From Frigoribacterium endophyticum (lineage in GTDB: Bacteria > Actinomycetota > Actinomycetes > Actinomycetales > Microbacteriaceae): 64,000 bases of DNA. Location of the stretch: assembly GCF_011759585.1 (NCBI RefSeq), contig NZ_JAAOYV010000002.1, positions 369,510 through 433,509 of the forward strand, in the 5' to 3' direction. The translations under genes and the position numbers were made by a program. Below, piece by piece: positions 24,817-33,384 of the stretch (position 1 is its first letter; the number at the start of each line of letters is the position of its first letter). Below the pieces are notes generated by a model. It was not told where the DNA came from. It did not search any database and saw only the letters and a list, made by a program, of their open reading frames with translations.

Positions 24817-26469
24817 TCAGTCGGCCTCGACGAACGCGGCGGTGCTGAGGCGGACGACGCCGTCGGCGTAGGTCGACACCCCGGCGATGTCGTTCGACAG
24901 AGCGGTGAGGCTGCGCACGCGGTACAGGTAGATGATCGGGTCGTCCTCCTGCACCTTCTCGACGACCTGGCCGTAGAGCTCGGCGCGCTCGTCGACGTCG
25001 GTCGTCGAGGCGGCGTCGCCGAGCAGCTCGTCCACCTCGTCGTCGCTGTAGCCGCTGTAGTTGTTGCCGGCGCCCGTCGACATGAAGTTGAACATGTTGC
25101 CGTTCGGGTCGATGCGGCCCGACCAGCCGAGCTGCAGCGCCTCGAAGTCGCCCTGCGTCTGCACGTCGAGCAGCGTCGAGTACTCGACGGGCGTGATGGT
25201 CAGCTCGAAGCCGCCGTCGGCGACCTGCGCCTGCAGCGCCTGGGCGAAGCGGACGGTGTCCGGGTTGTTGCTGACCTGCATGTCGATGGCGAGGGGCGTG
25301 TCGACGCCCTCGTCCTCCAGCATCTGCTTCGCGGCCTCGGGGTCGTAGTCGGGGCAGGCGTCGCTGGCGTCGGTGGCGAAGGGGCTGCTCGGCGAGATCG
25401 GCGAGCAGGCCGGGTCGTAGAGGCCGCCGAAGACGGTCTTCACGAGCGCTTCGCGGTCGATCGACATCGAGAGGGCCTGGCGCACGACGGCGTTGCTCGC
25501 GAGCGGGGTGTCGATCTGGACGGGCTCGGTGCCGATGCCGTCCTGGTTGCCGATGTTGACGGTGAGGCCCTGGTAGCCGAGCGAGCCGACCTCGAGCACC
25601 GTCAGCGAGTCGTCCTCCTTGAGCGTGCCGACGTCCTGGGTCGACATCGAGTCGGCGACCTGCACGTCGCCCGACTGCAGGTTGGCAGCACGGATGCTCG
25701 CGTCGGTGATGATGCGGTACGTGATGGTGTCGAAGTGGGCCGACTCCGCGTCGTAGTAGAGCGGGTCGCGCTCGACGGTGATCGAGGTCTGCGGCACGCG
25801 TTCGACGAACTTGTACGGGCCGACGCAGACGGGCGCGTCGCCGAAGGCGTCGCCGGCCGAGGCCAGCGCGGTGGGCGACATGACCATGCCGGCACGGTCG
25901 GCGAGGGCGGCCGTCAGCGGGGCGAAGGGCTCGGAGTAGGTGACCTCGACGGTCGAGTCGTCGACCGCGCTGATGCCCGTGATCGGGCCGAGCTCACTGC
26001 GCCGCGACGAGTCGTCCTTGTCGAGGCCGCGCTGCAGGGTCGTGACGACGGCGGCCGCGTCGAGGGGCGTGCCGTCGGCGAAGACGGCGTCGGTGCGCAC
26101 CGGGAAGGTCACCGTCAGGCCGTCGTCGCTGACCTCGGGCAGCTCGGTCGCGAGCATCGGGACGATCTGCCCCTCCGCGTCGATGTCGTAGAGCTTCTGG
26201 CACATCGTCTCCATCACGTAGCGCGTGTAGAGCGACGAGGAGGTGGTGGGGTCGAGCCGGTCGGGCTCGGCCGACAGCGCCATGACGAGGTCGCCGCCCT
26301 CGACGATCGTCGAGTCGCCGATGGGCGCGGTCGACACGTCCTCACGGCTGCCGGCGGACGGGGTGTCGGTGGTCTGGACCTGCTGGCACCCGGTCACCGC
26401 GAGGGCGAGACCGAGGGCGGCGGCCGGCAGCGCGAGCGCGCGTCGCCGGGGGAACGAGGTGCGAGGCAT
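24817..26469 (-). CDS. Peptide-class ABC transporter substrate-binding lipoprotein (SBP family 5)
   Basis: The 550-residue lipoprotein has an RRR signal start, Ala/Leu core and lipobox VTGC (Cys about 28). Family 5 features: VMALSAEPDRLDPTTSSS, GPYKFVERVPQTSITVERDP, VVRQALSMSIDREALVKTVFGGLYDPA and the late TGAGNNYSGYSDDEVDELL. The start at 26469 gives a proper signal peptide; the ribosome site is weak. It leads the seven-gene operon ending at 17671. The linked GGT suggests gamma-glutamyl peptides or glutathione-like ligands, but the ligand is inferred from context only. Confidence 0.93.
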   Translation of the reverse strand: MPRTSFPRRRALALPAAALGLALAVTGCQQVQTTDTPSAGSREDVSTAPIGDSTIVEGGDLVMALSAEPDRLDPTTSSSLYTRYVMETMCQKLYDIDAEGQIVPMLATELPEVSDDGLTVTFPVRTDAVFADGTPLDAAAVVTTLQRGLDKDDSSRRSELGPITGISAVDDSTVEVTYSEPFAPLTAALADRAGMVMSPTALASAGDAFGDAPVCVGPYKFVERVPQTSITVERDPLYYDAESAHFDTITYRIITDASIRAANLQSGDVQVADSMSTQDVGTLKEDDSLTVLEVGSLGYQGLTVNIGNQDGIGTEPVQIDTPLASNAVVRQALSMSIDREALVKTVFGGLYDPACSPISPSSPFATDASDACPDYDPEAAKQMLEDEGVDTPLAIDMQVSNNPDTVRFAQALQAQVADGGFELTITPVEYSTLLDVQTQGDFEALQLGWSGRIDPNGNMFNFMSTGAGNNYSGYSDDEVDELLGDAASTTDVDERAELYGQVVEKVQEDDPIIYLYRVRSLTALSNDIAGVSTYADGVVRLSTAAFVEAD

Positions 26470-26537
26470 GTGTGATCCGATGCTCGAGGGTGCGGGAGGG
26501 AGTGGATTGAATGCAATCAGCCGCACAGGCTCGGTTT

Positions 26538-26565
26538 CGTATACAACGCGTTACGACCATGTAAA
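26538..26565 (-). promoter_or_regulatory. Candidate promoter with overlapping palindromes upstream of the GGT-transport operon
   Basis: On the minus strand, TTTACA (26565-26560; 5/6 of TTGACA) and TATACG (26543-26538) are 16 bp apart. The spacer contains the palindrome AACGCGTT (26545-26552). The -10 lies in TTGTATACGA, close to the FadR-type GntR consensus. A repressor bound here would block polymerase directly. The GntR protein at 18594 is the obvious candidate. Confidence 0.55.
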
Positions 26566-26599
26566 ACGTGCCCCGGACGAGGGGGGCGGGAGGCGCGGG

Positions 26600-26637
<38 letters not shown>

Positions 26638-26640
26638 GGA

Positions 26641-27651
26641 TCAGGCCGTCCCGCGCACGACCATCTCGGTCGGCAGGGTGATCGTCGCCGGCTTCTCGCC
26701 CGCGATGACCTGCAGCAGCAGCCGCACCATCTCGGCGCTGATCCGGTCGAACGGCTGCCGCATCGTCGTCAGCGGCGGCTCGGTCTGCGCCGCCACGCTC
26801 GAGTCGTCGAAGCCGCCGACGGCGACGTCGTCGGGCACGCGCCGCCCGAGGTCGCGCAGGGCGTCGAGGGCGCCCGCGGCCATCCGGTCGTTCGCGGCGA
26901 AGACGGCGTCGAGGTCGGGGTGCACCGCGAGCAGCTCGCGCATCGCCGCGTCGCCGCTGGCCCGGCTGTAGTCGCCGTGCGCGACGAGGGTCGGGTCGTA
27001 CTCGTCGCCGAGCTCGGCCCGGTAGCCGTCGAGGCGGATCAGCCCGCCCGGGGTGTCGGCCGGCCCCGTGATCGTCGCGACGCGGCGCCGCCCCCGCGAG
27101 CGCAGGTAGGCGACCATGTCGCGGGCGCCCTGCTCGTCGTCGGCCCCGACGTGCCCGAGTTTCTTCTCGTAGCCGAGCGGGATGCCGCAGGCGATCGCGG
27201 GCACCCCCGCCGCGACGACGTCGGCGAGCAGGCGCTGGCCGCTGTGGGCCGAGACGAGCAGCACGCCGTCGACGTGGCCCGCCTGGATGTACGCCACCGC
27301 TCGCTCCTGCTCGGCGACCGTGCCGGCCATGATCAGCACGAGCGACTTCTCGGCCGCCGCGAGGGCCGCCGCGGTGCCCTTGAGCAGCGCGGAGAAGTTC
27401 GGGTCCTCGAAGAGCTGCTGGTGGTCCTCGGTGAGGAGGAAGGCGACCGAGTCGGTGCGGTTCGTCGCGAGGCTGCGGGCGTGGGGGTTGACGCGGTAGC
27501 CGGTCTGCTTGATGGCCCGGTCGACCGCCTCCTTGGCGTCGGGGCTCACCCAGCGGCCCCCGTTGAGCACCCGCGAGACGGTGCCGCGCGAGACGCCGGC
27601 GGCGGTCGCGACGTCGTCGATCGTCGGTCGCCGGCCCGTCGCGCTGCTCAC
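26641..27651 (-). CDS. LacI-family regulator of the galactan locus
   Basis: The protein has 336 residues from GTG 27651; another GTG at 27687 would add 12. The helix-turn-helix is PTIDDVATAAGVSRGTVSRVLNGGRWVS, followed by the hinge (NPHARSLATNRT) and a periplasmic-binding-like sugar domain ending GGFDDSSVAAQTEPPLTTMRQP. It lies 46 bp after the second permease gene and is probably the last gene of the binding protein-permease-permease-regulator operon. It likely represses that operon and the divergent glycosidases through the operator TGTGAGCGGTTACA at 31066, which has the central CG of LacI-family sites. The inducer is presumably a galactan breakdown product. Confidence 0.9.
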   Translation of the reverse strand: MSSATGRRPTIDDVATAAGVSRGTVSRVLNGGRWVSPDAKEAVDRAIKQTGYRVNPHARSLATNRTDSVAFLLTEDHQQLFEDPNFSALLKGTAAALAAAEKSLVLIMAGTVAEQERAVAYIQAGHVDGVLLVSAHSGQRLLADVVAAGVPAIACGIPLGYEKKLGHVGADDEQGARDMVAYLRSRGRRRVATITGPADTPGGLIRLDGYRAELGDEYDPTLVAHGDYSRASGDAAMRELLAVHPDLDAVFAANDRMAAGALDALRDLGRRVPDDVAVGGFDDSSVAAQTEPPLTTMRQPFDRISAEMVRLLLQVIAGEKPATITLPTEMVVRGTA

Positions 27652-27697
27652 GCGGGACAGCCTAGGGGCGACCGCCCCGCCCGCCACGCCCCGCCGC

Positions 27698-28648
27698 CTA
27701 CTTGACCGCGCCGGCGGCGAGGTCCACGCGCCAGAAGCGCTGCAGCACCAGGAAGATCGCGATCAGCGGGATGACCGAGAGCAGCGCTCCGGTGATGACG
27801 AGCGTGTACAGCGCCGGTGCCGAGGCCCCCTGGTTGAGCAGCCCGTTGAGGCCGACCGTGAGGGGGAAGAGCGAGTCGTCGCCGAGCATGATGTACGGCA
27901 GCATGAAGTTGTTCCAGATGGCGACGAACTGGAACAGGAAGATCGTGACGAGCCCGGGCAGCAGCATCGGCACGGCGATCTTCGAGAAGATGCCCATCTC
28001 GGTCGCGCCCTCGGTGCGGGCGGCCTCGATGACGTCGGTCGGCACGGCCGCCGCGGCGTAGATGCGGGCCAGGTAGATGCCGTAGGGGCTGATGATCTGG
28101 GGCAGCAGCACGCCCCAGAACGTGTTGGTCAGGCCGACGTTCGCGAGCAGGAAGTACTGCGGGATCGCGAGGATCACGCCGGGCACGAGCACGCCCATGA
28201 GCAGCACGTTGAAGACGACCTTCTTGCCGGGGAACTCGAACTTCGCCAGCACGTAGCCCGAGAGCGCCGACACGTAGGTCGAGGCGATCGCCCCGATGCC
28301 CGCGTAGAGCGCGGTGTTGAGCATCCATCGCCAGAACAGACCGTCGCGGTACTGCGTGAGCGCGACGACGTTGTCGATCAGGTGGCCGCTCGGCGCCAGG
28401 GTGAAGGTCGAGAACAGCTCGCCGCCGTCCTTGGTCGAGGCCATGACCACCCACAGCACGGGGAAGAGGCAGTAGACGGCGCCCATCAGCAGCAGCACGG
28501 TCGAGACGACGCTCGGTCGCTCGGCGTGCAGGCGCGGGGCGGAGGGGTCGCGGCGCGGCCGCGCGGGAGCGACGGGGCGAGCGCCGGAGGCGCGGGTCGG
28601 GTCGGCCGGGGAGGCCGCGGCCTCGGGGGCGGTGTCGAGGGTGGTCAT
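27698..28648 (-). CDS. ganQ: Sugar ABC transporter permease, MalG/GanQ type
   Basis: The protein has 316 residues: about 45 Ala/Pro/Arg-rich cytoplasmic residues, then six membrane segments. The EAA loop is DVIEAARTEGATEMGIFSKIAVPMLLPG (EAA---G---------I-LP pattern) and PYGIYLARIYA precedes it. The ATG at 28648 lies 2 bp after the stop of the MalF-type gene with AGGACT upstream. It forms the channel with the gene at 28651. The gene symbol is by analogy to the Bacillus galactan importer GanSPQ and rests on the neighbouring GH42 and GH53 enzymes. Confidence 0.88.
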   Translation of the reverse strand: MTTLDTAPEAAASPADPTRASGARPVAPARPRRDPSAPRLHAERPSVVSTVLLLMGAVYCLFPVLWVVMASTKDGGELFSTFTLAPSGHLIDNVVALTQYRDGLFWRWMLNTALYAGIGAIASTYVSALSGYVLAKFEFPGKKVVFNVLLMGVLVPGVILAIPQYFLLANVGLTNTFWGVLLPQIISPYGIYLARIYAAAAVPTDVIEAARTEGATEMGIFSKIAVPMLLPGLVTIFLFQFVAIWNNFMLPYIMLGDDSLFPLTVGLNGLLNQGASAPALYTLVITGALLSVIPLIAIFLVLQRFWRVDLAAGAVK

Positions 28649-28650
28649 GG

Positions 28651-29604
28651 TCAGTCCTCCTGGCCGAAGGCTCGCTTCTGCACGACCCGGAGGAAGAAGA
28701 AGGAGACGATGAAGGTGGCGAGGGCGATGACGACCGAGGTCGCCGCCGCGGAGTAGATGTCGTCGCGGGTGAACGCGTCGCGGTACACGAGCATCAGCGG
28801 CGACCAGCTGGTCGAGAGGCTGTTCGTCAGCGGGCGGAGGGTGGTCGGCTCGGCGAAGACCTGCAGCGTCGCGACCATCGAGAACAGGCCCGTCATGACG
28901 AGCGCCGGCGCGACCATGGGGATCTTGATGCGCAGGGCGATCTGGACCTCGCTCGCGCCGTCGAGGCGGGCGGCCTCGTAGACGTCGCTCGGCACGGCCC
29001 GGAGCGACGTGTAGATGACGATCATGTTGAAGCCGACGCCGCCCCAGAGGGCGATGTTGGCGATCGCGAACAGGACGGTGCCGGAGCCGAGCACGCTGTC
29101 GACGTCCCAGCCGAGGCGGTCGAACACCCAGTAGAACGGGCTCACCGCGGGCAGGTACAGGAAGCCCCAGAGCAGCGAGCTGATCACGGCGGGCACGGCG
29201 TAGGGCAGGAAGATCGAGACGCGCGAGAAGGTCACCGCGCGGGTGCGGCGCGAGTCGAGCAGCAGGGCGAAGAGCAGCGCCAGGCCGAGCATGCACGGGA
29301 TGAGCACGACGCCGTAGAGCAGCACGCGCCCGACGCTGGCCCCGAACTCGGGGTCGGTCAGCGTGCCGACGTAGTTCTCGAGGCCGGCGAAGGCCGTGGT
29401 CTGGCCGCCCGAGCCGAGGCCGAGCCCGATGACCTGCTTCTTCTGGAAGCTGAGGAAGACCGTGTAGACGATCGGCGCGGCCATGAAGAGGACGAACAGC
29501 ACGATGCCGGGGGCGAGCATCGCGTAGGGCGTGATCACCCGGCTGCGGACGCTGCCGGGTCGTCGACCGGTCGCCGGTCGGGTGGGGGTGAGCGTGTCGG
29601 CCAT
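28651..29604 (-). CDS. ganP: Sugar ABC transporter permease, MalF/GanP type
   Basis: The protein has 317 residues with six membrane segments. MLAPGIVLFVLFMAAPIVYTVFLSF is the usual first segment, and the EAA loop is DVYEAARLDGASEVQIALRIKIPMVAPA. It lies 79 bp below the binding-protein gene with a perfect 12-bp hairpin in the gap. It acts with the MalG-type permease. No ATPase is encoded in this locus, so a shared MsmX/MsiK-type ATPase encoded elsewhere is expected, which is normal for carbohydrate importers in actinobacteria. Confidence 0.88.
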   Translation of the reverse strand: MADTLTPTRPATGRRPGSVRSRVITPYAMLAPGIVLFVLFMAAPIVYTVFLSFQKKQVIGLGLGSGGQTTAFAGLENYVGTLTDPEFGASVGRVLLYGVVLIPCMLGLALLFALLLDSRRTRAVTFSRVSIFLPYAVPAVISSLLWGFLYLPAVSPFYWVFDRLGWDVDSVLGSGTVLFAIANIALWGGVGFNMIVIYTSLRAVPSDVYEAARLDGASEVQIALRIKIPMVAPALVMTGLFSMVATLQVFAEPTTLRPLTNSLSTSWSPLMLVYRDAFTRDDIYSAAATSVVIALATFIVSFFFLRVVQKRAFGQED

Positions 29605-29645
29605 GCCGGTCCTGGTTCCTCGTGGGGGCGGTGCGGGTGCGGGGC

Positions 29646-29673
29646 GGGAGGGGCGGCCGGGGCCGCCCCTCCC
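29646..29673 (-). promoter_or_regulatory. Intercistronic stem-loop after the sugar-binding protein gene
   Basis: GGGAGGGGCGGC (29646-29657) and its exact complement (29662-29673) form a 12-bp stem with a 4-nt CGGG loop. It lies 10 bp past the stop of the binding-protein gene and 41 bp before the permease start. Same position and probable role as the hairpin at 2081-2120. Confidence 0.8.
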
Positions 29674-29683
29674 GGGTGGTCGG

Positions 29684-30991
29684 CTACTTGACCGAGAAGC
29701 CGCTCTTGGTCAGGTCGTCGAGCGTGATCTCCTGCATGGCGTCGACGGCGTCCTCGAACGCGGACTGCGTCCGGGCGTCGGCGGCCTTCGCGAACTCGTC
29801 GTTGTAGGCGCTGAAGGCGACGTTGACGTTCGGCCCGTAGGTGAAGGGCTGCACGGCGTCGGAGGACGCCGCGGCGATGTCGTAGAAGTCGGCCTGCTGG
29901 CTGAAGAACTCCGGCGGGGTCGTCAGCGCGTCGGACGCCGCGTCGGTGGCGGCCGGGTAGACGCCGGAGATGTCGGCGAGCGCGGCGACGGCCTCGGGGT
30001 CGGTGTTCAGCCACGTCGCGAACTCGACCGCCGCCTCCTTCTTGGTCGACTGGGTCGTGACGGCCGTGGTCGAGCCGCCCCAGTTGCCGTCGGTCGGCTC
30101 CGAGGCGTCCCACTGCGGCACGGGCGCGGCCGTCCACTTGCCGGCCGTGTCGGGCGCGTTGCCGCTCAGCACGCCGGGGGCCCAGACCGAGCTGATCCAG
30201 CCGACCTGCGAGCCGTCGTTGAGGCCGGCGTTCCACTCGGGCGTGTACATCGGCGCGTTGTCGATCGCGCCGCTCTCGACGAGGCCGCCCCAGTACGAGG
30301 CGACCTTCTCGGTCGGGTCCTCCGCGATGTCGACGCTCCAGCTCTCGCCGTCGTTGGACCACCAGGAGGCGCCCGCCTGCTGGGCGAGGCCGGCGAACCA
30401 GCCGGCGTCGTTCGCCGAGAAGGTGCCGAGGTACTTGGTCGGGTCGGCCGCGTGCAGCGCCTCGGCGACCTGCGCGTACTCGTCCCACGTGGTCGGCACG
30501 GAGAGGCCGTACTGCGCGAGGACGTCCTCGCGGTAGTACGCCATCATCGGGCCGGAGTCCTGCGGGATGGCGTAGACGCCGTCGCCGCCGAGGGTGACCG
30601 ACGACCAGGTGCCGGCCGAGAAGTCGCCCTCGAGGTCGCCGGCGCCCTGCTCGCTGATGTCGGCGAGCGCGTCGGAGGCGACGAGCGTCGGGATCTTCTG
30701 GTACTCGGCCTGGATGAGGTCGGGCGCGCCGCTGCCGGCCTTGATGGCCGTGAGCAGCTTGGTGATGGCGGGGTCGCCGCCGTCCTGCTTGTTGACCGTG
30801 ACCTGGATGTCGGGGTTCTGGTCGTTCCAGATGTCGACGACCTTGTCGAGGTTCGGGGCCCAGGCCCAGTACGTGAGCTCGACGGGGCCGCCGTCGGCGG
30901 AGTCCCCGCCGGAGGCGGAGCAGCCGGCGGTGAGCAGAAGTGCGGCCGTGGCGAGGGTGGCGACGCCGAGACGGCGGGATGAGCTGCGCAT
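29684..30991 (-). CDS. ganS: Sugar ABC transporter substrate-binding lipoprotein (family 1)
   Basis: The protein has 435 residues: signal peptide with SSSRR start, Leu/Ala core and lipobox TAGC (Cys about 25), then ELTYWAWAPNLDKVVDIWNDQNPDIQVTV, which is the classic opening of MalE-type binding proteins. GDGVYAIPQDSGPMMAYYREDVL, NWGGSTTAVTTQSTKKEAAVEFATWL and the Trp-rich segment ASWWSNDGESW fit sugar binding. AAGGAGG lies 5 nt before the ATG at 30991. It probably binds galacto-oligosaccharides released by the GH53 enzyme encoded divergently; the ligand is inferred from context. Confidence 0.9.
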   Translation of the reverse strand: MRSSSRRLGVATLATAALLLTAGCSASGGDSADGGPVELTYWAWAPNLDKVVDIWNDQNPDIQVTVNKQDGGDPAITKLLTAIKAGSGAPDLIQAEYQKIPTLVASDALADISEQGAGDLEGDFSAGTWSSVTLGGDGVYAIPQDSGPMMAYYREDVLAQYGLSVPTTWDEYAQVAEALHAADPTKYLGTFSANDAGWFAGLAQQAGASWWSNDGESWSVDIAEDPTEKVASYWGGLVESGAIDNAPMYTPEWNAGLNDGSQVGWISSVWAPGVLSGNAPDTAGKWTAAPVPQWDASEPTDGNWGGSTTAVTTQSTKKEAAVEFATWLNTDPEAVAALADISGVYPAATDAASDALTTPPEFFSQQADFYDIAAASSDAVQPFTYGPNVNVAFSAYNDEFAKAADARTQSAFEDAVDAMQEITLDDLTKSGFSVK

Positions 30992-31065
30992 TCGTCCTCC
31001 TTGAGGAAAGCAAGAGCTGGGGTGGGGCGGCGCAGCAGTGCTTCGGAGAACCACGTCGCTGTGCC

Positions 31066-31107
31066 TGTGAGCGGTTACAGTTATGCACAGCCGAAATGGC
31101 TTGTCAA
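31066..31107 (-). promoter_or_regulatory. Promoter and LacI-type operator of the galactan importer operon
   Basis: On the minus strand, TTGACA (31107-31102) and CATAAC (31085-31080) are 16 bp apart. Immediately downstream, at the expected transcription start, lies TGTAACCGCTCACA (31079-31066), an imperfect 14-bp palindrome (5 of 7 pairs) with the central CG of LacI-family operators. Repression by the LacI protein at 26641 is the simplest reading. Confidence 0.7.
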
Positions 31108-31109
31108 CT

Positions 31110-31133
31110 GTGCGTCAGATGCGGATGACGCAC
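31110..31133. promoter_or_regulatory. Perfect 8-bp inverted repeat with 8-bp spacer in the galactan divergent promoter
   Basis: GTGCGTCA (31110-31117) and TGACGCAC (31126-31133) are exact complements. The site is about 65 bp upstream of the GH42 start and just upstream of the importer's -35 box, the position of an activator or second repressor. It does not resemble the LacI operator beside it. A weak -10 for GH42, TAGAAC, is at 31159. Confidence 0.6.
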
Positions 31134-31195
31134 TATTTCGGCGGGGTGACCGTGTGCTAGAACTGGGAGCGCACACAGTCAAAGGAGATCACCGC

Positions 31196-33247
31196 ATGTC
31201 ACTCGAGCTCGAGACCCCGCCCGCCGCGCAGCCCGGCCAGCAGACCGGCGCCTCGCGCGTCCCCGGCCGTGCGGAGATCCGCTACGGCGGCGACTACAAC
31301 CCCGAGCAGTGGCCCCGCGAGACCTGGCTCGAGGACATCGCGCTCATGGAGCAGTCGGGCGTCAACCTCGTCAGCGTCGGCATCTTCTCGTGGGCGCTGC
31401 TCGAGCCCCGCGAGGGCGAGTACGACTTCACCTTCCTCGACGACATCATCGGCCTGCTGCACGAGGCCGGCATCGACGTCGACCTCGCCACGCCCACGAC
31501 GGTGCCGCCGGCCTGGTTCTGGGCCGCCTACCCCGAGTCGCACCCCGTCACCCGCGAGGGCACCGTCCTCGGCCGCGGCTCGCGCGGCATGGTCAGCCCG
31601 AGCTCGCCCGAGTACCGCCGCGCGGCCACGGCGATCACCGAGCAGCTCGCGAAGCGCTACGGGCAGCACCCGGCCGTCGTCATGTGGCACGTGCACAACG
31701 AGTACGGCGCCCCGATCAGCGAGGACTACGGCCCGCACTCGGTCGTCGCCTTCCGCCGGTGGCTGCAGGCGCGCTACGGCACCCTCGACGCCCTCAACGC
31801 GGCCTGGGGCACGCTCTTCTGGGGCCAGGTCTACGGCGAGTGGGAGCACATCGACGCGCCCCGCGTCTCGGCCACCGTCGTCAATCAGACGCAGCGCCTC
31901 GACTTCGCCCGCTTCACCTCCGACGCCCTGCTCTCGCTCTACGTCGCCGAGCGCGACGTCATCAAGGCGCACTCGCCGGGCCGCCCCGTCACGACCAACT
32001 TCATGTCGAGCAACTGCCCGTCGATCGACTACTGGGCCTGGGCCCGCGAGGTCGACGTCGTGGCGAACGACCACTACCTCGTCGCCGAGCGCCCCGACAA
32101 CCACGTGCTGCTCGCGCTCGACGCCGACCTGACCCGCAGCTTCGCGCAGGGCCGGCCGTGGATGCTCATGGAGCACTCCACCTCCGCCGTCAACTGGCAG
32201 CCCCGCAACATCGCGAAGCGCCCGGGCGAGCTGGCCCGCAACAGCCTGTCGCACCTGGGCCGCGGGGCCGACGCGGTGATGTTCTTCCAGTTCCGCGCCT
32301 CCCGCTACGGCGCGGAGAAGTTCCACTCGGCGATGCTCCCCCACGCGGGCGCCTCGAGCCGCGTCTGGCAGGAGGTCGTGCGCCTCGGCGGCGACCTCGG
32401 CAAGCTGGCGGGAGTGCGTGACAGCCGGGTGGAGGCGCGGGTCGCGATCCTCTGGGACATCGAGTCGTTCTGGGCCCACGACCTCGAGTGGCGCCCCTCC
32501 GTCGAGCTCGACCACCGCGAGCGCGTCGTCGCGTACTACACGGCGCTCTGGCAGCTCGGCGTCACCGTCGACTTCCGCCACCCGCACGACGACCTGTCGG
32601 GCTACGACCTCGTGCTCGCCCCGTCGCTCTACCTCGTCGACGACCGCTCGACGGAGAACCTGACCGGCTTCGTCCGCGGCGGCGGCACCTTCCTGGCGTC
32701 GTACTTCTCCGGCGTGGTCGACGAGAACGACACGGTGCACGAGGGCGGCGCCCCCGGCGCGCTCCGCGAGGTGCTCGGCCTCTCGGTGCCCGAGTTCCTG
32801 CCCCTGCACGCCGACGAGCTCGTCTCGCTCGACGACGGCTCGACGGGCGCCGGCTGGTCGGACGACGTCGTGCTCGAGGGCGCGACCGCCGTCGCGAGCT
32901 ACACGACCGGCCCCGCGGCCGGCGGCGCCGCCGTGACCCGCAACGCCCTCGGCGAGGGCTCGGCCTGGTACGTCTCGACCCGCGTCGAGGGCGGCGACCT
33001 CGAGCGTCTCGTGCAGCAGGTGCTGGCCGACGCCGGCGTCGCCGAGCGCGAGGGCCGCGTCGCGGGCGTCGAGGTCGTCGAGCGCCGCTCGGACGACGCG
33101 CTGTTCACCTTCTGGCTGAACCACACCGACGCCGAGGTCGCCGTCGTCGCCCCGGTCGGCACCGAGCTGCTCACCGGCGAGGCCGTCGACGGCACGGTGA
33201 CGCTCGCCGCCGGCGGCGTCGCCGTGGTCCGCAGCGACCGGCGCTGA
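31196..33247 (+). CDS. ganA: Beta-galactosidase, glycoside hydrolase family 42
   Basis: The protein has 683 residues with no signal peptide, so it is intracellular. The TIM barrel starts IRYGGDYNPEQWP; acid/base Glu169 is in VMWHVHNEYG and nucleophile Glu325 in MLMEHSTSAVNW. GRGADAVMFFQFRASRYGAEKFHSAMLPHAG marks the barrel end, followed by the trimerisation (A4-like) domain and a small beta domain. It should hydrolyse beta-1,4-galacto-oligosaccharides to galactose after import. AAAGGAGAT lies upstream of the ATG. It is divergent from the importer operon and followed by the GH53 gene; all residues needed for catalysis are present. Confidence 0.95.
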   Translation: MSLELETPPAAQPGQQTGASRVPGRAEIRYGGDYNPEQWPRETWLEDIALMEQSGVNLVSVGIFSWALLEPREGEYDFTFLDDIIGLLHEAGIDVDLATPTTVPPAWFWAAYPESHPVTREGTVLGRGSRGMVSPSSPEYRRAATAITEQLAKRYGQHPAVVMWHVHNEYGAPISEDYGPHSVVAFRRWLQARYGTLDALNAAWGTLFWGQVYGEWEHIDAPRVSATVVNQTQRLDFARFTSDALLSLYVAERDVIKAHSPGRPVTTNFMSSNCPSIDYWAWAREVDVVANDHYLVAERPDNHVLLALDADLTRSFAQGRPWMLMEHSTSAVNWQPRNIAKRPGELARNSLSHLGRGADAVMFFQFRASRYGAEKFHSAMLPHAGASSRVWQEVVRLGGDLGKLAGVRDSRVEARVAILWDIESFWAHDLEWRPSVELDHRERVVAYYTALWQLGVTVDFRHPHDDLSGYDLVLAPSLYLVDDRSTENLTGFVRGGGTFLASYFSGVVDENDTVHEGGAPGALREVLGLSVPEFLPLHADELVSLDDGSTGAGWSDDVVLEGATAVASYTTGPAAGGAAVTRNALGEGSAWYVSTRVEGGDLERLVQQVLADAGVAEREGRVAGVEVVERRSDDALFTFWLNHTDAEVAVVAPVGTELLTGEAVDGTVTLAAGGVAVVRSDRR

Positions 33248-33252
33248 CGCCC

Positions 33253-33288
33253 GGCCCGGGTCGCCGCCCACCGGGCGCGACCCGGGCC
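33253..33288 (+). terminator. Perfect 12-bp hairpin after the beta-galactosidase gene
   Basis: GGCCCGGGTCGC (33253-33264) pairs exactly with 33277-33288 around a 12-nt loop, 5 bp after the stop codon. It may terminate or stabilise the GH42 mRNA. The GH53 gene 97 bp further on could be transcribed by read-through. Confidence 0.7.
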
Positions 33289-33301
33289 CCCTGACCGCAC
33301 C

Positions 33302-33346
33302 ACCAGCACCGCCGCACCACCACCGCACGACCAGCACCGCCGCACC
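33302..33346. repeat. Direct repeat of 17 bp in a CACCGC-rich leader
   Basis: ACCAGCACCGCCGCACC occurs at 33302-33318 and 33330-33346, within a 75-bp low-complexity tract (33291-33365) of ACC/GCC triplets. It lies just ahead of the GH53 ribosome site. The transcript here would be C- and A-rich and unstructured. No gene is seen. Confidence 0.7.
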
Positions 33347-33384
33347 GCCACCGCACCGCCCGCAGATCGTCAAGGAGGACGACC

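Noticed and set aside
33291-33365. Possible CRISPR-like short repeat tract
   Set aside because: Only two 17-bp repeats in an ACC/GCC low-complexity run, with no spacers of regular length and no cas genes.
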